From the NCBI RefSeq assembly GCF_000275845.1, contig NW_006766897.1, positions 486,321 through 550,320 of the forward strand: 64,000 nt of DNA, given 5' to 3'. The translations under genes and the position numbers were made by a program. Below are positions 11,136 to 22,438 of the stretch, piece by piece (position 1 is the stretch's first letter; the number at the start of each line of letters is the position of its first letter). Under the pieces are notes generated by a model. It worked only from the letters and a program-made list of their open reading frames with translations. It ran no database searches and was not told the DNA's origin. The stretch is from Dichomitus squalens LYAD-421 SS1. Taxonomy: Eukaryota > Basidiomycota > Agaricomycetes > Polyporales > Polyporaceae.

Positions 11136-13537
11136 TCATGGAGGATTCTCATTGTATCTCTCTTCTTCCGCCAACCAAGCATCGTGGAACGTCAAAGCTT
11201 CTGTCTGCCCCGCTCCCCAGTACATAGGTGGGCTTTGTCCAAGGACAGTCGCCTCGTTGATGAGAACATGACTGATCCACTGTGATTCTTTGCGTCAAAA
11301 TCTGTGGCACGCGGGGAATGACATGACAACATACCGAACCGCTGAACCAAAGGAGACGACGAATTGGTCAGCAACGACGACTGAGGGTGTTGAAAATGCA
11401 AGACTCACGGAGCTTCATACATAGGGTCTAGAAGCAGGGACTCCTGTATAATACCAAGATGAGGAACTGAAACATGACTTGAATCCGATGAGAGTACTGA
11501 CCATGATGCCCCTCAGGCCTCGTGCACCGCCACCTCTCGCCGCCGCCATCTTGCAAATCTGGTCGATAGCGGCGCGGGTAAACCGAATTTCAATACCTGA
11601 ATAGCCAAACAAGGCGGTATATTGCGAGATGAGCGAGCCTTTGACTTCGGTCAGCACGCGGCGCAGATCAGACGGAGTTAATGGCGAGAGCGTCGTGATA
11701 GAGGGCATCCTTGATATGAATTCGGGAATGAATCTAGCGGTAAGGGGCCAAATGAGACATCGAAGAGCGGCAGTCGCGGGCTTCGCGCTTACCCATATTT
11801 GACAAGATCTACGAAGAACGGATCCTGAAGAGTTAGAAGACGCAGCGAATCCAATCTTCAAGGGGCTTCCGTACCGGCTGGCTCGACTTTGCCCAAAATG
11901 TTACCATTGGTGTTGCTATTGGGGGTGAAGAACGGCAAACTTGCAGGGGAAGACTCTTCAGGCGACGAGAGATTAGCAGTAAACCCTATCGACTGTAACA
12001 CACGGTAGCTGTCAGAGATATCGGACCGGAAGCGTGATTCAGTGGATCAGCTAACCCCTTTGGCTATCCGTCGTTTGATGATATTCTCGAGGCCGACAAA
12101 TGCACCGCTCATGATAAAGAGGACGTTTGAGGTATCGACAGCATACGACTCCGGCCATTCTATTGGCGGTTCGCTATGTTGGCCAACCAGAGCACGGTAT
12201 GGATGACTTCAGAGACGTACGAACGGGCGCAGGCATCGCTTGGCCGCGACTTGATCGTGTGCTGCCTGAAGGTGGCGGCATCGAGGGGCCTTTCGCGGGA
12301 ACATTCACGATCGAGCCTTCCATCATGCGAAGAAGGGCTTGCTGGACGCCCTCGCCGCCTACGTCCCGAGTTGATTCCGGACCAGTTGACTTGCGAGCGA
12401 TCTTATCTACTTCGTCGATATAGATGATACCAATGCTGTAGAATGGTAAGTATAGGCTAGGCTTACAACATTCCGGGACGTACTTCGCTTTGTAAGGGTC
12501 CCAGTTTGCCGCTTGTAGCTGCAAGCGCGTTGTGGGAACATCGCTCTCCACGAGCAAGAGCACTGCTCACCAAGCGCTGTACACACACTTCGACATCGTC
12601 TCCTACGTCTGATTCGGTCTCAGTACATTGGAACTTGAGGTGTAGTCATAATCGATAGATGTTCCACTTACATCCTGCCTAAATTGCTTATCAATAGATG
12701 TGCAGTCCAGATAGCTTCAAGTGCCATACCTGGGTGAAAGTAGTTGCATCGCTAACGGAGAATGGTACGTCCAGTACATGTGCAAGGGTTTTCGCCAGCA
12801 GCGTCTTCCCTGTCAGGCGTAAACTATATCGGCTCCGTCAAGCCATGTTGAGAGGGAGTGGTCCTACCAGAACCGGTCGGACCGCTTGTGGAGAGAAGCA
12901 AGAATCTGAGATTCTATTCAGAGCCATCTAAGAACTGGCTCACATCACAAGCACGTTGCTCTTCTCAAAGAGAGGCAGCATAGGGGCGCTGAAACTAGTT
13001 GTTTCTGGACTACGATCTGTCCAAGGATGCAGATTGAACTCAACGCCAGCTGGAGGTGCTACTGAAGGCACAGTCAAGACGTACTAGGAGATGTTCGCGT
13101 TTGGCTGTTTAGGTAGTTTGGCATAGCCATATGCGGTGGCTCATCATAGTACATGGCCTTCATGTTAGCATGCACACGGTTATAATGATTGAAGACACTT
13201 CAAGCAGAAGAAATGAGTTAGAGGGCAACTCTGATCGCGTGGCCTGAAGGTACATACGCCACGGAAAGGACCTTCTTCGCATTCTCCTGGCCAACCACAT
13301 ACTGGTTCAGATAGTTCACTAGCTTTTGCATAAGTAAGTATTTGCGTAATTGTGTACCCGCGATGGATGTACCTCTCTTGGAGTAGCTAAGCCCGATTGT
13401 CGGTACATTTCGCTCGGACTGTCATCTGCAGGAGCGTATCGAGCTTGCGTACGAAGTGATTGGACAGGGTTGAAGGAAGTGAGATGACGCCCTGAGCGAG
13501 GAGAGCGACATATTCTGTTGGACCAGCCCTCGAGCAT
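11136..13537 (-). CDS. MCX1: Mitochondrial ClpX-type AAA+ unfoldase
   Basis: AAA+ unfoldase of the mitochondrial matrix; fungal ClpX may act alone or with ClpP, which is not in this window. An Arg-rich N-terminus ([14 protein letters not shown]) suits import. It is followed by [20 protein letters not shown] and [18 protein letters not shown]. Walker [16 protein letters not shown], pore loop AGYVGDDVE, Walker [37 protein letters not shown], the arginine-finger region [10 protein letters not shown] and sensor-2 [11 protein letters not shown] all appear in order. The C-terminus reads [11 protein letters not shown] and ends at TGA 11138..11136. Over ten short introns break the gene, and two exons are micro-exons (12884..12868 and 12678..12672). 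No zinc-binding domain is seen, as is usual for fungal ClpX. Exon borders outside 12600-12950 are approximate. The shared promoter with Cactin is only 226 bp. Confidence 0.92.
12672..12678 (-). other. 7-nt micro-exon encoding the ClpX pore-loop residues Ala-Gly-(Tyr)
   Basis: The upstream exon ends ACC CAG at 12730. The micro-exon GCAGGAT lies between the acceptor TTTAG and the donor GTAAGT. The downstream exon starts AC GTA GGA GAC GAT at 12608. The join gives TQAGYVGDDVE, identical in pattern to the conserved ClpX pore loop. Skipping it shifts the frame. The flanking introns are 51 and 63 nt. Confidence 0.82.
12868..12884 (-). other. 17-nt micro-exon encoding the ClpX Walker A core
   Basis: The preceding exon ends at 12944 (NVLVI split as GTG AT) and the acceptor is ACAAG at 12885. 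The exon then reads C GGT CCG ACC GGT TCT G and stops at the donor GTAGGA. The next exon begins at 12809 with GG AAG ACG. Joined, they read [20 protein letters not shown], the expected ClpX P-loop. The flanking introns are 59 and 58 nt. Confidence 0.85.
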
Positions 13538-13763
13538 GGTCTAAGCGTTGGAAGGAGGATAAGACGTCCAGGTTCCGGAACTGCCGCCGTCGACCTCGCT
13601 CAGCTCAGTACCTCCGACCTTCCCGGACTGTGCCGGGCCGTGTGCTGGTGATGGCGTTTAGGGATGTCTTCGAGCGCCCTCAGCGACTTGCAGCGCTTGC
13701 CACTGCTCCGACTCGAGTTTCTGTCGTCTACACTCTCGCCTGTTCGTCTTCTTACTTTGCACC
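13538..13763. promoter_or_regulatory. Shared divergent promoter of ClpX and Cactin
   Basis: Only 226 bp separate the two ATGs. The Cactin side has a pyrimidine-rich leader (TTCTTACTTTGCACC) before its ATG. No TATA motif is evident. Confidence 0.55.
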
Positions 13764-16300
13764 ATGCCCAGGGACCGCTCACGTTCCGTTTCGCCCGATT
13801 CAAAAGACAGAAGTAGACGCCATGATAGATCAAGGTCTCCCCGGGACAGGTCGCGCGACCGCGATCCACGCAAGGAGTCGCGCAGGTATGACGACGAAGA
13901 CGACTACGACCGGCGCCGTAGGGACCATCGCCGGAGTGAAAGCAGGGACAGATCGAGAGAAAAGGACAGAGATCATAAGTCGCGTCGCAGGAGGGACCGG
14001 AGCGAAAGTGAGGAGCGGGATAAAAAGAAGTACGGTCACCTTCACGTCATGCATCAAGGGGAGTTCTAACCACCCTGCTAGGCGCAAGCGCGAAAAGTCT
14101 GAAGAGCGCAAGGCTCGCAAGGCGGAGAAGAAGCGCGCGAGGGAGGAGGAAGAGGCTCGGCGGGTCGCAGAGCTCAGTGTGTATAGCGCAACGGACAATC
14201 CCTTCCACGACGTCAATTTGGACCAGCAGTTTCGCTGGCACAAGAAGAATGAGAAGGAAAGGAAGCAGGGCTTGACATTGGCCGAGGCCCAGAGGAGGGA
14301 TGCCATTCGACGACAAGAGGCGAGGGAGGAGCTGGAGAGGCTAAACAAGCGGCGGGCTGAGAGGGAGGCGGAACAGAGGTTACGCGAGGAGGAGGAAGTG
14401 AGAATGGCTCGGTTGGCGGAGTCAGCGCAGATGGCAGACTGGCTGTCGAAGGAAGAGGACTTCGAGTTGGAGCAGGAACGGAACCGAGCGGTGATTCGTA
14501 TAAAGGAGAAACGGGCGAAGGCCGTCGACTTCCTCGCTCTCAACCTACGTTACGTGAATCCCAGCAGTGGCGAAGAAGATGATCTGACCAAGGAGGGATT
14601 GGAGATCGACCTGGACGAGCCATATAACATCGTCGATGTGCGTTCCTCGAGCTGCCTGCCTGCATCACGTTGCTGAACTTCGACATGTTGACCTTTCTGC
14701 AGAGCCTCACGCCACAGCAAGTGGAGGAATTACATGACGACATTGAGAGATACCTCAGGTTGGAGCAGTCAGAAACGAACATCGAGTTCTGGACGGTGTG
14801 TGTGCTTTCTCTGTCTTGTAGACTGTATCCCCCTCATTCCTTCACAGAACATGATGGTCGTGACCAAAGACGCTCTAGATCGCATTAAGCAGACACAGAG
14901 AATGGGCGCGACGGCTGCAGCCGCTGTTGAGGCCGACATTACTGCTTTGTTGCAAGGGAAATCCTACGAACATCTTGTCCAGCTACAGAGGCAAATACAG
15001 GCGAAGCTCACAAGCGGCGAACCGATCGACACGGATTATTGGGAGAGCTTGCTGAAGAAGTTGCTCGTCTTCAAGGCAAAGGTGCGTATGGCTGGGTGGT
15101 ATAACCAAATGACTCCGTGATTGACCGTCTCTTCAGGCCAAGTTACGTACCTTGCACGAAGTCGTCGTCCGCAACCGCCTCGAGCAGCTCCGGAAGCATC
15201 AACGAGACGAAGCTCTCCAAGCGCAGGAGGAGCTGTTAGCAGGTGTCGCGAAGTCGGCTCAGCGAGGAGAAGCTCGCGTTGTGCCTGCAGACGTTGCTGC
15301 ACAGCAAGACGCTGCCGAGGAAGTCGAGCCATACGACCGCTCCATGACCCCGCCCCTCATAGACATTCGCAAGTTGCACCACGAAGAGCGTCAAATCGAT
15401 ATCCTCACGACGAAAGAGGACTTGCGTTATCTTGTGAGCCAGCATATGCCATGTGGTTATAGACACAACTCTAAATTGCAGCGTAGTTGCAACAACGGCG
15501 CAGTGTCGCAGGTACAAGATTCATCGCGAAGACCGTCCAAGCCGCTCCCGAGCAAGAAAGCGTCGAGGCTCCTAGCAACGCGGATCTCGCCGAAGCGTTA
15601 TACCGCGCCGAGGCCGAGCGCGAGTTGGACGAGGAGGAAGAGCTCTTCAATGTGGAAGAAAGCATAGCTCGACCAACATCGTACAACTGGGAGGATAAGT
15701 ATCGCCCGAGGAAACCGAGGTACTTCAATCGCGTGCACACTGGTTACGAGTGGAACAAGTACAACCAAACGCACTATGAGTATGTAATTTCCAAGTCTTC
15801 TCCATGGATCAATCTAACAATGCCGATCGTCAGTACCGATAATCCGCCACCGAAGGTCGTGCAAGGCTATAAGGTATGTCGCTCATGAATCACCCAGAAA
15901 ATACGCAACTGATACTCGTGTAGTTCAACATTTTCTACCCCGATCTCATCGACAAGTCCAAGGCTCCTACATATAAGATTATCAAGGAGCCGGGCAACGA
16001 CGAGACCGTGCTTTTGCACTTCAGTGCTGGGCCTCCCTATGAAGACATTGCGTTCCGCATCGTGAACAGAGAATGGGAGTTCTCTCACAAGCGGTGGGTA
16101 CCGGTTTTTAATCATCATGATCAGTCTCCCCTATCAAACTCATACTCTATGCAGTGGGTTCCGAAGCAGCTTTGACCGCGGATGCCTGTCACTCTGGTTC
16201 AACTTCCGTCGAAACGTACGTAGCCACTTCACTGGAAGGCTTGCAAGGCTTGCAGCGCTTACAGCTCTGACCGACATGTTAACAGTTTTATCGCAAGTAG
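13764..16300 (+). CDS. CACTIN: Cactin-like splicing factor
   Basis: Nuclear protein associated with the spliceosome in the Cactin family. Ten exons (13764..14029, 14082..14637, 14703..14795, 14848..15081, 15137..15433, 15487..15779, 15834..15873, 15924..16093, 16155..16215, 16286..16300) sum to 2025 nt (674 aa). The N-terminus is Arg/Ser/Asp-rich like splicing regulators (RDRSRSVSPDSKDRSRR). A charged coiled-coil middle follows (RKAEKKRAREEEEARRV; ATDNPFHDVNL; ADWLSKEEDFELEQERN). The diagnostic C-terminal domain is complete: WEDKYRPRKPRYFNRVHTGY, KVVQGYKFNIFYPDLID, PPYEDIAFRIVNREWEFSHK, FDRGCLSLWFNFRRNFYRK. The last exon encodes only the final four residues and the stop. Start choice is supported by the RS region beginning immediately. 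It is followed co-directionally by FRS1, 312 bp downstream. Confidence 0.95.
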
Positions 16301-16612
16301 TTCTCATACGAGTTTGCTTGCTGCACAGGACTTCTGTATATTAGCTTGAAATATTGTGATGTATACGCCGTGTAATTTACATGACCTGCTCTGTTACTTT
16401 GTTTCGATGGACCTGAAAGGCTAGAGGCGCAATTGCTATTAGAGGTATGCATGTGAATAGCCGAGAATGTATAGCAAACGTTGACTCGATCCCCAATCAA
16501 GAGATAACGAGATTATCTTTCCGATGTTGCGCAGGCGCTTTCTTGAGACCGCGCACTCAAAACCGCTTTCCTCTCTCGTCCATCTTCTATATCTACTTCT
16601 GGCTGACTGACG
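16301..16612. promoter_or_regulatory. Tandem spacer, Cactin 3' UTR and FRS1 promoter
   Basis: AT-richer sequence between Cactin and FRS1, with a pyrimidine-rich tract (CTTTCCTCTCTCGTCC) shortly before the FRS1 ATG. No gene is seen. Confidence 0.5.
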
Positions 16613-19047
16613 ATGCCAACTGTATCCTGCGACAAGGAAGAGCTATGGAAGCGGTTGGGACGGGCGTACTGTAAGTAATCGTGTTGTATTAGATGAATTG
16701 AACTAAAGCTCGGCGAACAAAGCTGCAGAAGAGTTCGATCACCTGCTTTTTGAGTTCGGCTTGGAACTTGATGAGGACGTACGTATCTGAATGTCGAAGA
16801 TGCACCTTGAGCACCCACACGTCCACGAACAGACGACGGAGGAGGTGGAGGCCGCGATCAAGAAGGGACTCCCCGCCGAGCGTCCGGTGCGTACCATTTG
16901 CTCGGTCCTGACTGGAAACACTTAGCAATTGTTGGCTCTGTAGCAACTAAAAATCGAGATTCCTGCAAACAGGTGTGTACCGCTCGAAATAGGACTGGTA
17001 GTAGGCCCTGAAGAGTCGGCTGGACAGATATGACCTTCTCTGCATAGAAGGCATCGCACGGGCACTCCGCATCTTCCTTGGCCTAGACAAGCCCCCAAAG
17101 TACAAGCTCGCGTACCCTCCTGGCGGAGAGGCTGACCTGATCACTACTACTGTAACTCAGGATGTGAGTGCACAACGGCGACCCTTGGCGTGTGGTATTG
17201 AACAAGGCATCTGGCAAGTAGACTCAGCGAATCCGTCCTTTCTTCGCGTGCGCTGTCCTGCGTAACGTCAAGTTCACCGAACGGTCATACGAGTCCTTCA
17301 TAGACTTGCAGGACAAGCTGCATCAGAATCTTTGCAGAAGACGGCAGTTCGTTGCCATCGGTACGCACGACCTCGACACCATTCAAGCACCCTTCCGGTA
17401 TGAGGCACGACCGCCGAAGGACATCAAGTTCATACCGCTATCCAAAGACAGAGCATACACTGCGGAAGAGTTGATGACAGTGTACGAGGTGCGTGTCTTC
17501 GATTATCGCTTGTGACCATAAGTCTGAGTCTTCTCCAGTCAGAGAAGCACTTGGCACGCTACCTACCCATCATTCGCGACTCACCTGTATACCCCATCAT
17601 CTACGACCAGCAAGATCGCGTTCTATCCATGCCTCCAATCATCAACTCGGAGCACAGTAAAATAACTCTCAACACACGGAATATCTTCATCGATATCACG
17701 GCTACTGACGAGACGAAGCTCGGCATCGTGGCAAACATCATCTCAACAATGTTCTCAGAATACTGCGCAGAGCCTTACACGTACGTGACTCGAGCACCAC
17801 GAAGGTCGAGGACTAGGCTTACCTAGGCTACAGGATTGAGCCGTGCAAGGTTGTATATCCTGATGGAAGTGTTCGCATTACGCCCGACTTGCAGTACAGG
17901 GCAACTTCGGCACACGCATCCTACGTGAACTCATGTACCGGCCTTACGCTGACAGCAGAGGAGGTCGCCAAGCTTCTCGAACGCATGACCCTCACAGCAT
18001 CCCTCTCTCCCAATGATCCGGATGAAGTGATCGTGCAAGTCCCACCCACTCGACCGGATATCTTGCACGAGTGCGATCTCATGGAAGATGCCGCCATCGC
18101 GTATGGGTTCAATAAGCTTCCCGACACCTTCCCGGCAACGAGCACCGTCGCGCAACCGCTGGCGATCAGCAAGCTCAGCGACATCGTACGTTTGGAATGG
18201 GCCTTCGCCGGCTGGATTGAGGCCCTGCCGCTCATCCTAGTATGTCGCACCTTTCTCGCAATCTCATCTCGAGACCTGACCGTTCGCTCGATCAGTGCTC
18301 ACACGAGGAGAACTTTGAGTGGATGAACCGGAAAGATGACGGCAAGACCGCGGTTCGGATCGCCAACCCCAAGACGCTCGAGTTCCAGGTCGTGCGCACA
18401 TCCCTCCTACAGGGCCTCCTCAAGACGATCCGTGAGAACCGCTCGCACCCGCTGCCCATTCGCGTGTTCGAGACGTCGGACGTCGTGTTCAAGGACCCGT
18501 CCTACGAACGCCAGGCGCGCAACGTCCGCCACGCCGCGGCCGTGTGGTGCAACAAGACCGCCGGATTCGAGATCGTCCATGGGCTGCTCGACCGCATCAT
18601 GCTCATGCTCGAGGTCCCGCTCATCTCGAGAGACGACACAAAGGCGAAGACGGGGTACTATATCAAGGAACGCGAAGGTGCGTGCCGCCTAATCCCCGCT
18701 ACGAACATCACGATATCTAGATGGATGTCGGGGGTCGAGCGATGATTCCATAAATATGAGCCAACCAATACTGAAGTTGACGTGGATCTGTTCATCTGTC
18801 AGACCCTACATTCTTCCCCGGGCGCGCTGCGACGATCTACTACCGGCCCCCGAAGGACGCGTCTGGGCTCACTGTCCTGAAGCGCACGCTCAAGGCTGCG
18901 CTCAACCGCCCAGACGACCTCGAGATCGGCGTGCTCGGGATCCTGCACCCCACCGTGCTGGAGAAGTTCGAGATCACGTACCCCTGTTCCGCGCTCGAGT
19001 TCAACCTGGAGCCGTTCAAGAAGGAGCTACAGACGCCGTTCGCGTAG
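16613..19047 (+). CDS. FRS1: Phenylalanyl-tRNA synthetase beta subunit, cytosolic
   Basis: Non-catalytic subunit of the cytosolic alpha2-beta2 PheRS; it supports tRNA binding and editing of misacylated Tyr-tRNA(Phe). Ten exons (16613..16670, 16723..16778, 16833..16886, 16944..16972, 17028..17163, 17222..17488, 17539..17780, 17834..18239, 18296..18677, 18803..19047) sum to 1875 nt (624 aa), close to the known fungal length. Recognisable blocks are [37 protein letters not shown], the B3/B4 region [29 protein letters not shown], the B5 region [38 protein letters not shown] and [18 protein letters not shown]. The C-terminus ends [17 protein letters not shown]. Exon 4 is only 29 nt. Its partner FRS2 lies 11 kb downstream on the other strand. 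Confidence 0.96.
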
Positions 19048-19501
19048 AAGCGTATTGTTCGTAGATGAGGAGAAGTTGAAACAAATGTATTCGTGATATA
19101 CAGCAGCGTTATTTCACTAGAAAATCGCGGCTTGTACTAGCGTATTGCGGACTGGCGAGGTGTCCGAGCGGTCGCTGCCCCAGTGTGTTAAATATGTGTT
19201 AAAGATCTGATACAAAAATGGTACACGAAAGACAGGGATCCAAGCAGCTCCCCGTCAATTTGGTTTGGATCGTGCGATAGATGCTAGGGTGTAGCACGAG
19301 AGGGCGAACGGGATCCGAGACAGGTCCATGATCAATTCCAGATTAGCACTCCCCGACGGCCGACCCGACGGACGCACCCAGGGAGCAAAGCGTATACAAG
19401 ACATCATGCGATCCGTCCAGAACAACTTCTTGCGAGATACCATACCCCAGTCGACGCGCATGCATCTACAGACAAATTCCTCCCCGTCCCCCTCATCTCC
19501 C
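19048..19501. other. Convergent spacer, FRS1 / BSD2, with a tRNA-like fragment
   Basis: Holds the two 3' UTRs. The only feature is a 20-base stretch at 19154..19173 resembling the 5' end of a Ser/Leu-type tRNA, listed separately. Otherwise I see nothing. Confidence 0.5.
19154..19173 (+). other. tRNA-like 5' fragment (acceptor strand plus D-arm), probably a relic
   Basis: The sequence GGCGAGGTGTCCGAGCGGTC has the spacing of a tRNA 5' acceptor strand (7 nt), T8, and a D-arm of the type found in Ser and Leu tRNAs, including an A-box-like segment. No anticodon arm, T-loop (GGTTCGAATCC-type) or closing acceptor strand follows within 100 nt. It is therefore at most a truncated copy, and chance similarity is possible. 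Confidence 0.25.
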
Positions 19502-21108
19502 TCATAGCAGTCCTGCCGACCGCAGGTCCTGGTGCAACCGCGCCTCGTCCGCGTACGCGCGCGCGATGCGCTCGTTGCGCACGGGGTCGGACTCGTCCAG
19601 CGGGAGGATGTACGTGTTGCGCGGGGGCACGGCCTCCTCGTCCTCCTCCTCGCCCTCGCCCTCGTGGTACGCCGCGCCCGGGAAGCCGAGGCCCTGGCGG
19701 ATGAGCGAGCCGTCGGCGAGGCCCTGCAGCCCGAAGACGCGCTCGATGGAGTGGATGATCGCGGCAGAGCGGGCGCGTTCTTCGGGGGTCGCTTGGGCGG
19801 GCGCGTCGTCCTGCGAGGAGAGGATGCCGCGCTCCCACCGCTTAACGCGCCAGAAACCGAGGAGGGAGGTCAGGAGTATAAACCAGCCTGTGCGCGGGGT
19901 CAACATCAACGGTCAGCGTCTGCGGGGGTTGCAAGCGTCAGGGGGCTATTGCACACGCACCGACTGTCATCAGGAGGAACGAGAGCCACTCCGACGTTGC
20001 GTCCCCGTTGAGGAAGGCGCCGTCGGTCGTCGTCGACGGGGTCGCAGGCGCGGTTGCGTTCAGAGCGAGGTTCTTGTAGTACGCCTCCGCCTCCGCCGCC
20101 GTGCCGAACGTCGGGCGCGGCTCCTCGGTCGACTGCCAACCGGCCCACACGTCCCCATCCCCGCCCCCGATGTCGTCCCGCCCGCGCATGGCGAAGCCGT
20201 ACTGGATGAGCGTGATGCCGAGGCCGGCGCGGGACCCGAGCTTCGCGGCGTGGGTGGTGTGCAGGAGGTACGTGAGGAGGAAGCCGACGAACTGGAAGGA
20301 GATGGAGACGAGCATGTTCCAGAGGAACGAGAAAAGGCTGCCCGTCGGCAGCGAGTCGATGATGACGTCCCCCGGGGTGTTCGCGGCCGACGGCGCGTGG
20401 ATCGTCGTCTCCCAATACGGCGGGACGGCGTCCGCCTGCGCCTGCGCGTACGTCGGCGGGACCTCCTTCTGCACCTCTTCGGGGACAAGGAGGACATTGT
20501 CGCCTGCGAAACAACGTCATCTCAGTAACTCAGTCGTCCAAAGACGGCCGTTACGCACCCTCCTGTATGCGCCGCTGCCGAGTGGGCTTCGCAGTCACGT
20601 TCGCGAACACGCCGTCGTTGGCGGTGCCGCCGCCGACGGGCCCGTGGGGCCTGTCGGAGGACCCCAGGCCGAGCCGCTCGACGTAGTGCGTCGGGAGCAC
20701 CGACGCCGCCGTCCTCCTGAGCCAGTTCCCCCTCCCCGGCCCCGAGCCCGCGTCCGTGCGCACCTCGCTAAACGACGGGACGAGCCCGTTGGAGTTGCCA
20801 AACTCGTTCGGGAGCGCCCGCGGGGTGGGACCGGGCGGTGAGCCAGGCGGGGGGCGGATGTAGTCGAAGTCGGTGTTCTCAAAATTGTATGTCGCAGGTG
20901 CCGGGGCGGGGGGTGTGCCCGAGTGATTCACAGCGTCGTAGTTGTGCGACGGGGGCTCGGCATTGGGGAGGGACTGGTATCCGTTGCGGGAGGTCGGTGG
21001 GGTACGGTGGTCGTCTTCGTCATCCGAGTCGTCGAAAGCGGCCTCCATCTCGTCGATCACATCTGGGTCTGTATGCGGGGTTGGCAGGGGAGCATAGCGT
21101 GCAGACAT
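19502..21108 (-). CDS. BSD2: Bsd2 / NDFIP-family PY-motif membrane adaptor
   Basis: Membrane adaptor that recruits the HECT ligase Rsp5/Nedd4 to sort transporters, in yeast metal transporters, for vacuolar degradation. Exons 21108..20559, 20503..19961 and 19887..19502 sum to 1479 nt (492 aa), longer than yeast Bsd2. The N-terminal half is acidic and Pro-rich (DEMEAAFDDSDDEDD). PY-type motifs that bind WW domains occur as VPPTYAQAQ and VPPYWET. The conserved NDFIP membrane region follows, with three predicted helices: SFLWNMLVSISFQFVGFLL, a second around RAGLGITLIQYGFAM, and WLSFLLMTVGWFILLTSLLGF across the last intron. A cytosolic tail of about 110 residues ends SAGLL. The start at 21108 gives MSARYAPLPTP; upstream in-frame sequence looks untranslated. 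Confidence 0.88.
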
Positions 21109-21823
21109 AGAGATAGAATGAGTGGAAGGAGCGGACGAAGTGAGAGTGTTCGTCGCAGTAAGGCAGGCGTTGTCGGAGCGAGTTGCGTTAGCGTTGCGGA
21201 AGCAGACGCCCAGATAAGGTACGTACCCATCACCAGCCAATCTCATCGCATTCCATATTTGGTGCTGTATACGTTGTGGCATAACCATCCCGCAGCACGC
21301 TCCCATTGGCTCGGTCCGCGTACACAGCTCTGCGAGCAACTTGCCTCTCTTGACACTGTTCCTCCTTGTCCTCACGCTTCTCGTAGCGATATCCATCCAT
21401 CCAGGCCATTCCAGGCCACCGCTTTCTCCTTACTCATCTGATCCAGATTGATATCACTAGTCATATATGGCACGGCGCTGGGACTACGCAGTACATGCAA
21501 CAGTATGGGATCACGGCCACCGACGACGCTATCTACTCCGACCAAAGCATATTTAGCAGCCATGAGAAGGGATGTTGTTGGGCTCGACACCATAACACGA
21601 CGTCCATAAATCAGTAATATCACAGCTCCGCCACTTGGCGGAACGGCCGGAGGTGCCAATGAGACATCCTCTCGGGGGCGAGGAATGCATCGCCCGCTCG
21701 CGTCACAAGAGACCGAGACGGGCGACATGCAAGAGCCTAGTGGGGCATACGGGTAGCTGCTACGGAGTTTTCGTCAGCGCCGATGTGGAGCGACGCGGGC
21801 GGCGCAGCGTACGTACCAGAAGG
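21109..21823. other. Tandem spacer, BSD2 promoter and 3' side of the unknown gene
   Basis: This 715-bp stretch should contain the BSD2 promoter and 5' UTR and the 3' UTR of the gene at 21824-22438. Open frames on both strands give no recognisable protein. Confidence 0.5.
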
Positions 21824-22438
21824 CTAGCGCATGTGGAGGTCTGCACGGTTCGCGTTGCGAACCAGCCGCTGCACGCGTTGGCAGCTCTCCATTCGCGCGT
21901 CCATGAGCTCCGAGAACATCTCGAGAAGCCGCGCACCGGGCTCGGTTGGTGGTGCGCGCACTGGGCGGCGCTTGCGCGCGTGGAGGCTGACGCCGTCGAG
22001 CTTCAGACGCATGGTGTTCTTCCGCCGCATCCAACGCGTCGCGTCCGAGCGACTGAGGGACGGTGGCGGGGCATCGGGCTCCGACTTGATGACCGAGACG
22101 GCGGTGTCGGAGGATGTAGTGGATGCGGGTGATAGTAAACCTTGCGATGCACAAGGGGAGGGCGTGTTGGAATGGTCGGATGGAGGGGCGTCGATGCCCT
22201 TGGTGATAGCGAGCTCGAGGGCTGCGCGGGTGTGGTGGACCCAGTAGCGTTCCTGCTGGTAGAAGGCCTCGAGGGACTCCAATAGGGACACGGCAGGGTG
22301 GGGGCCGTCGGGAGAGGTAGGGGACTGAGGCGGAGTGGGGAGGGCGTTGTCGGGGGAGGGGGAACGGTACTTCATGACGATTGCAGAGGGGGGGGGCGAG
22401 TATACGAAGGGGATGTTGGTAAGGGGGGGTGTGAACAT
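21824..22438 (-). CDS. Hypothetical 204-aa protein, basic helical C-terminus
   Basis: I do not recognise this protein. It is a single-exon frame starting MFTPPLTNIPFVYSP. The first 60 residues are Pro/Ser-rich and probably disordered. A predicted amphipathic helix follows (VSLLESLEAFYQQERYWV, then TRAALELAITKG), then a Ser/Pro linker. The C-terminal third is strongly basic and helical: RWMRRKNTMRLKLDGVSLHA, then LLEMFSELMDARMESCQRVQ. The layout suggests a small nuclear or nucleic-acid-associated protein, but this is inference only. Evidence for coding is the long frame, a helical second half unlike random GC-rich translation, and its place opposite EMC10 across a CCAAT-rich divergent promoter. 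It could also be the start of a multi-exon gene. Confidence 0.6.
   Translation of the reverse strand: MFTPPLTNIPFVYSPPPSAIVMKYRSPSPDNALPTPPQSPTSPDGPHPAVSLLESLEAFYQQERYWVHHTRAALELAITKGIDAPPSDHSNTPSPCASQGLLSPASTTSSDTAVSVIKSEPDAPPPSLSRSDATRWMRRKNTMRLKLDGVSLHARKRRPVRAPPTEPGARLLEMFSELMDARMESCQRVQRLVRNANRADLHMR

Noticed and set aside
16513..16946. Minus-strand frames overlapping the start of FRS1
   Set aside because: They run antisense through confirmed FRS1 exons and show no protein features.
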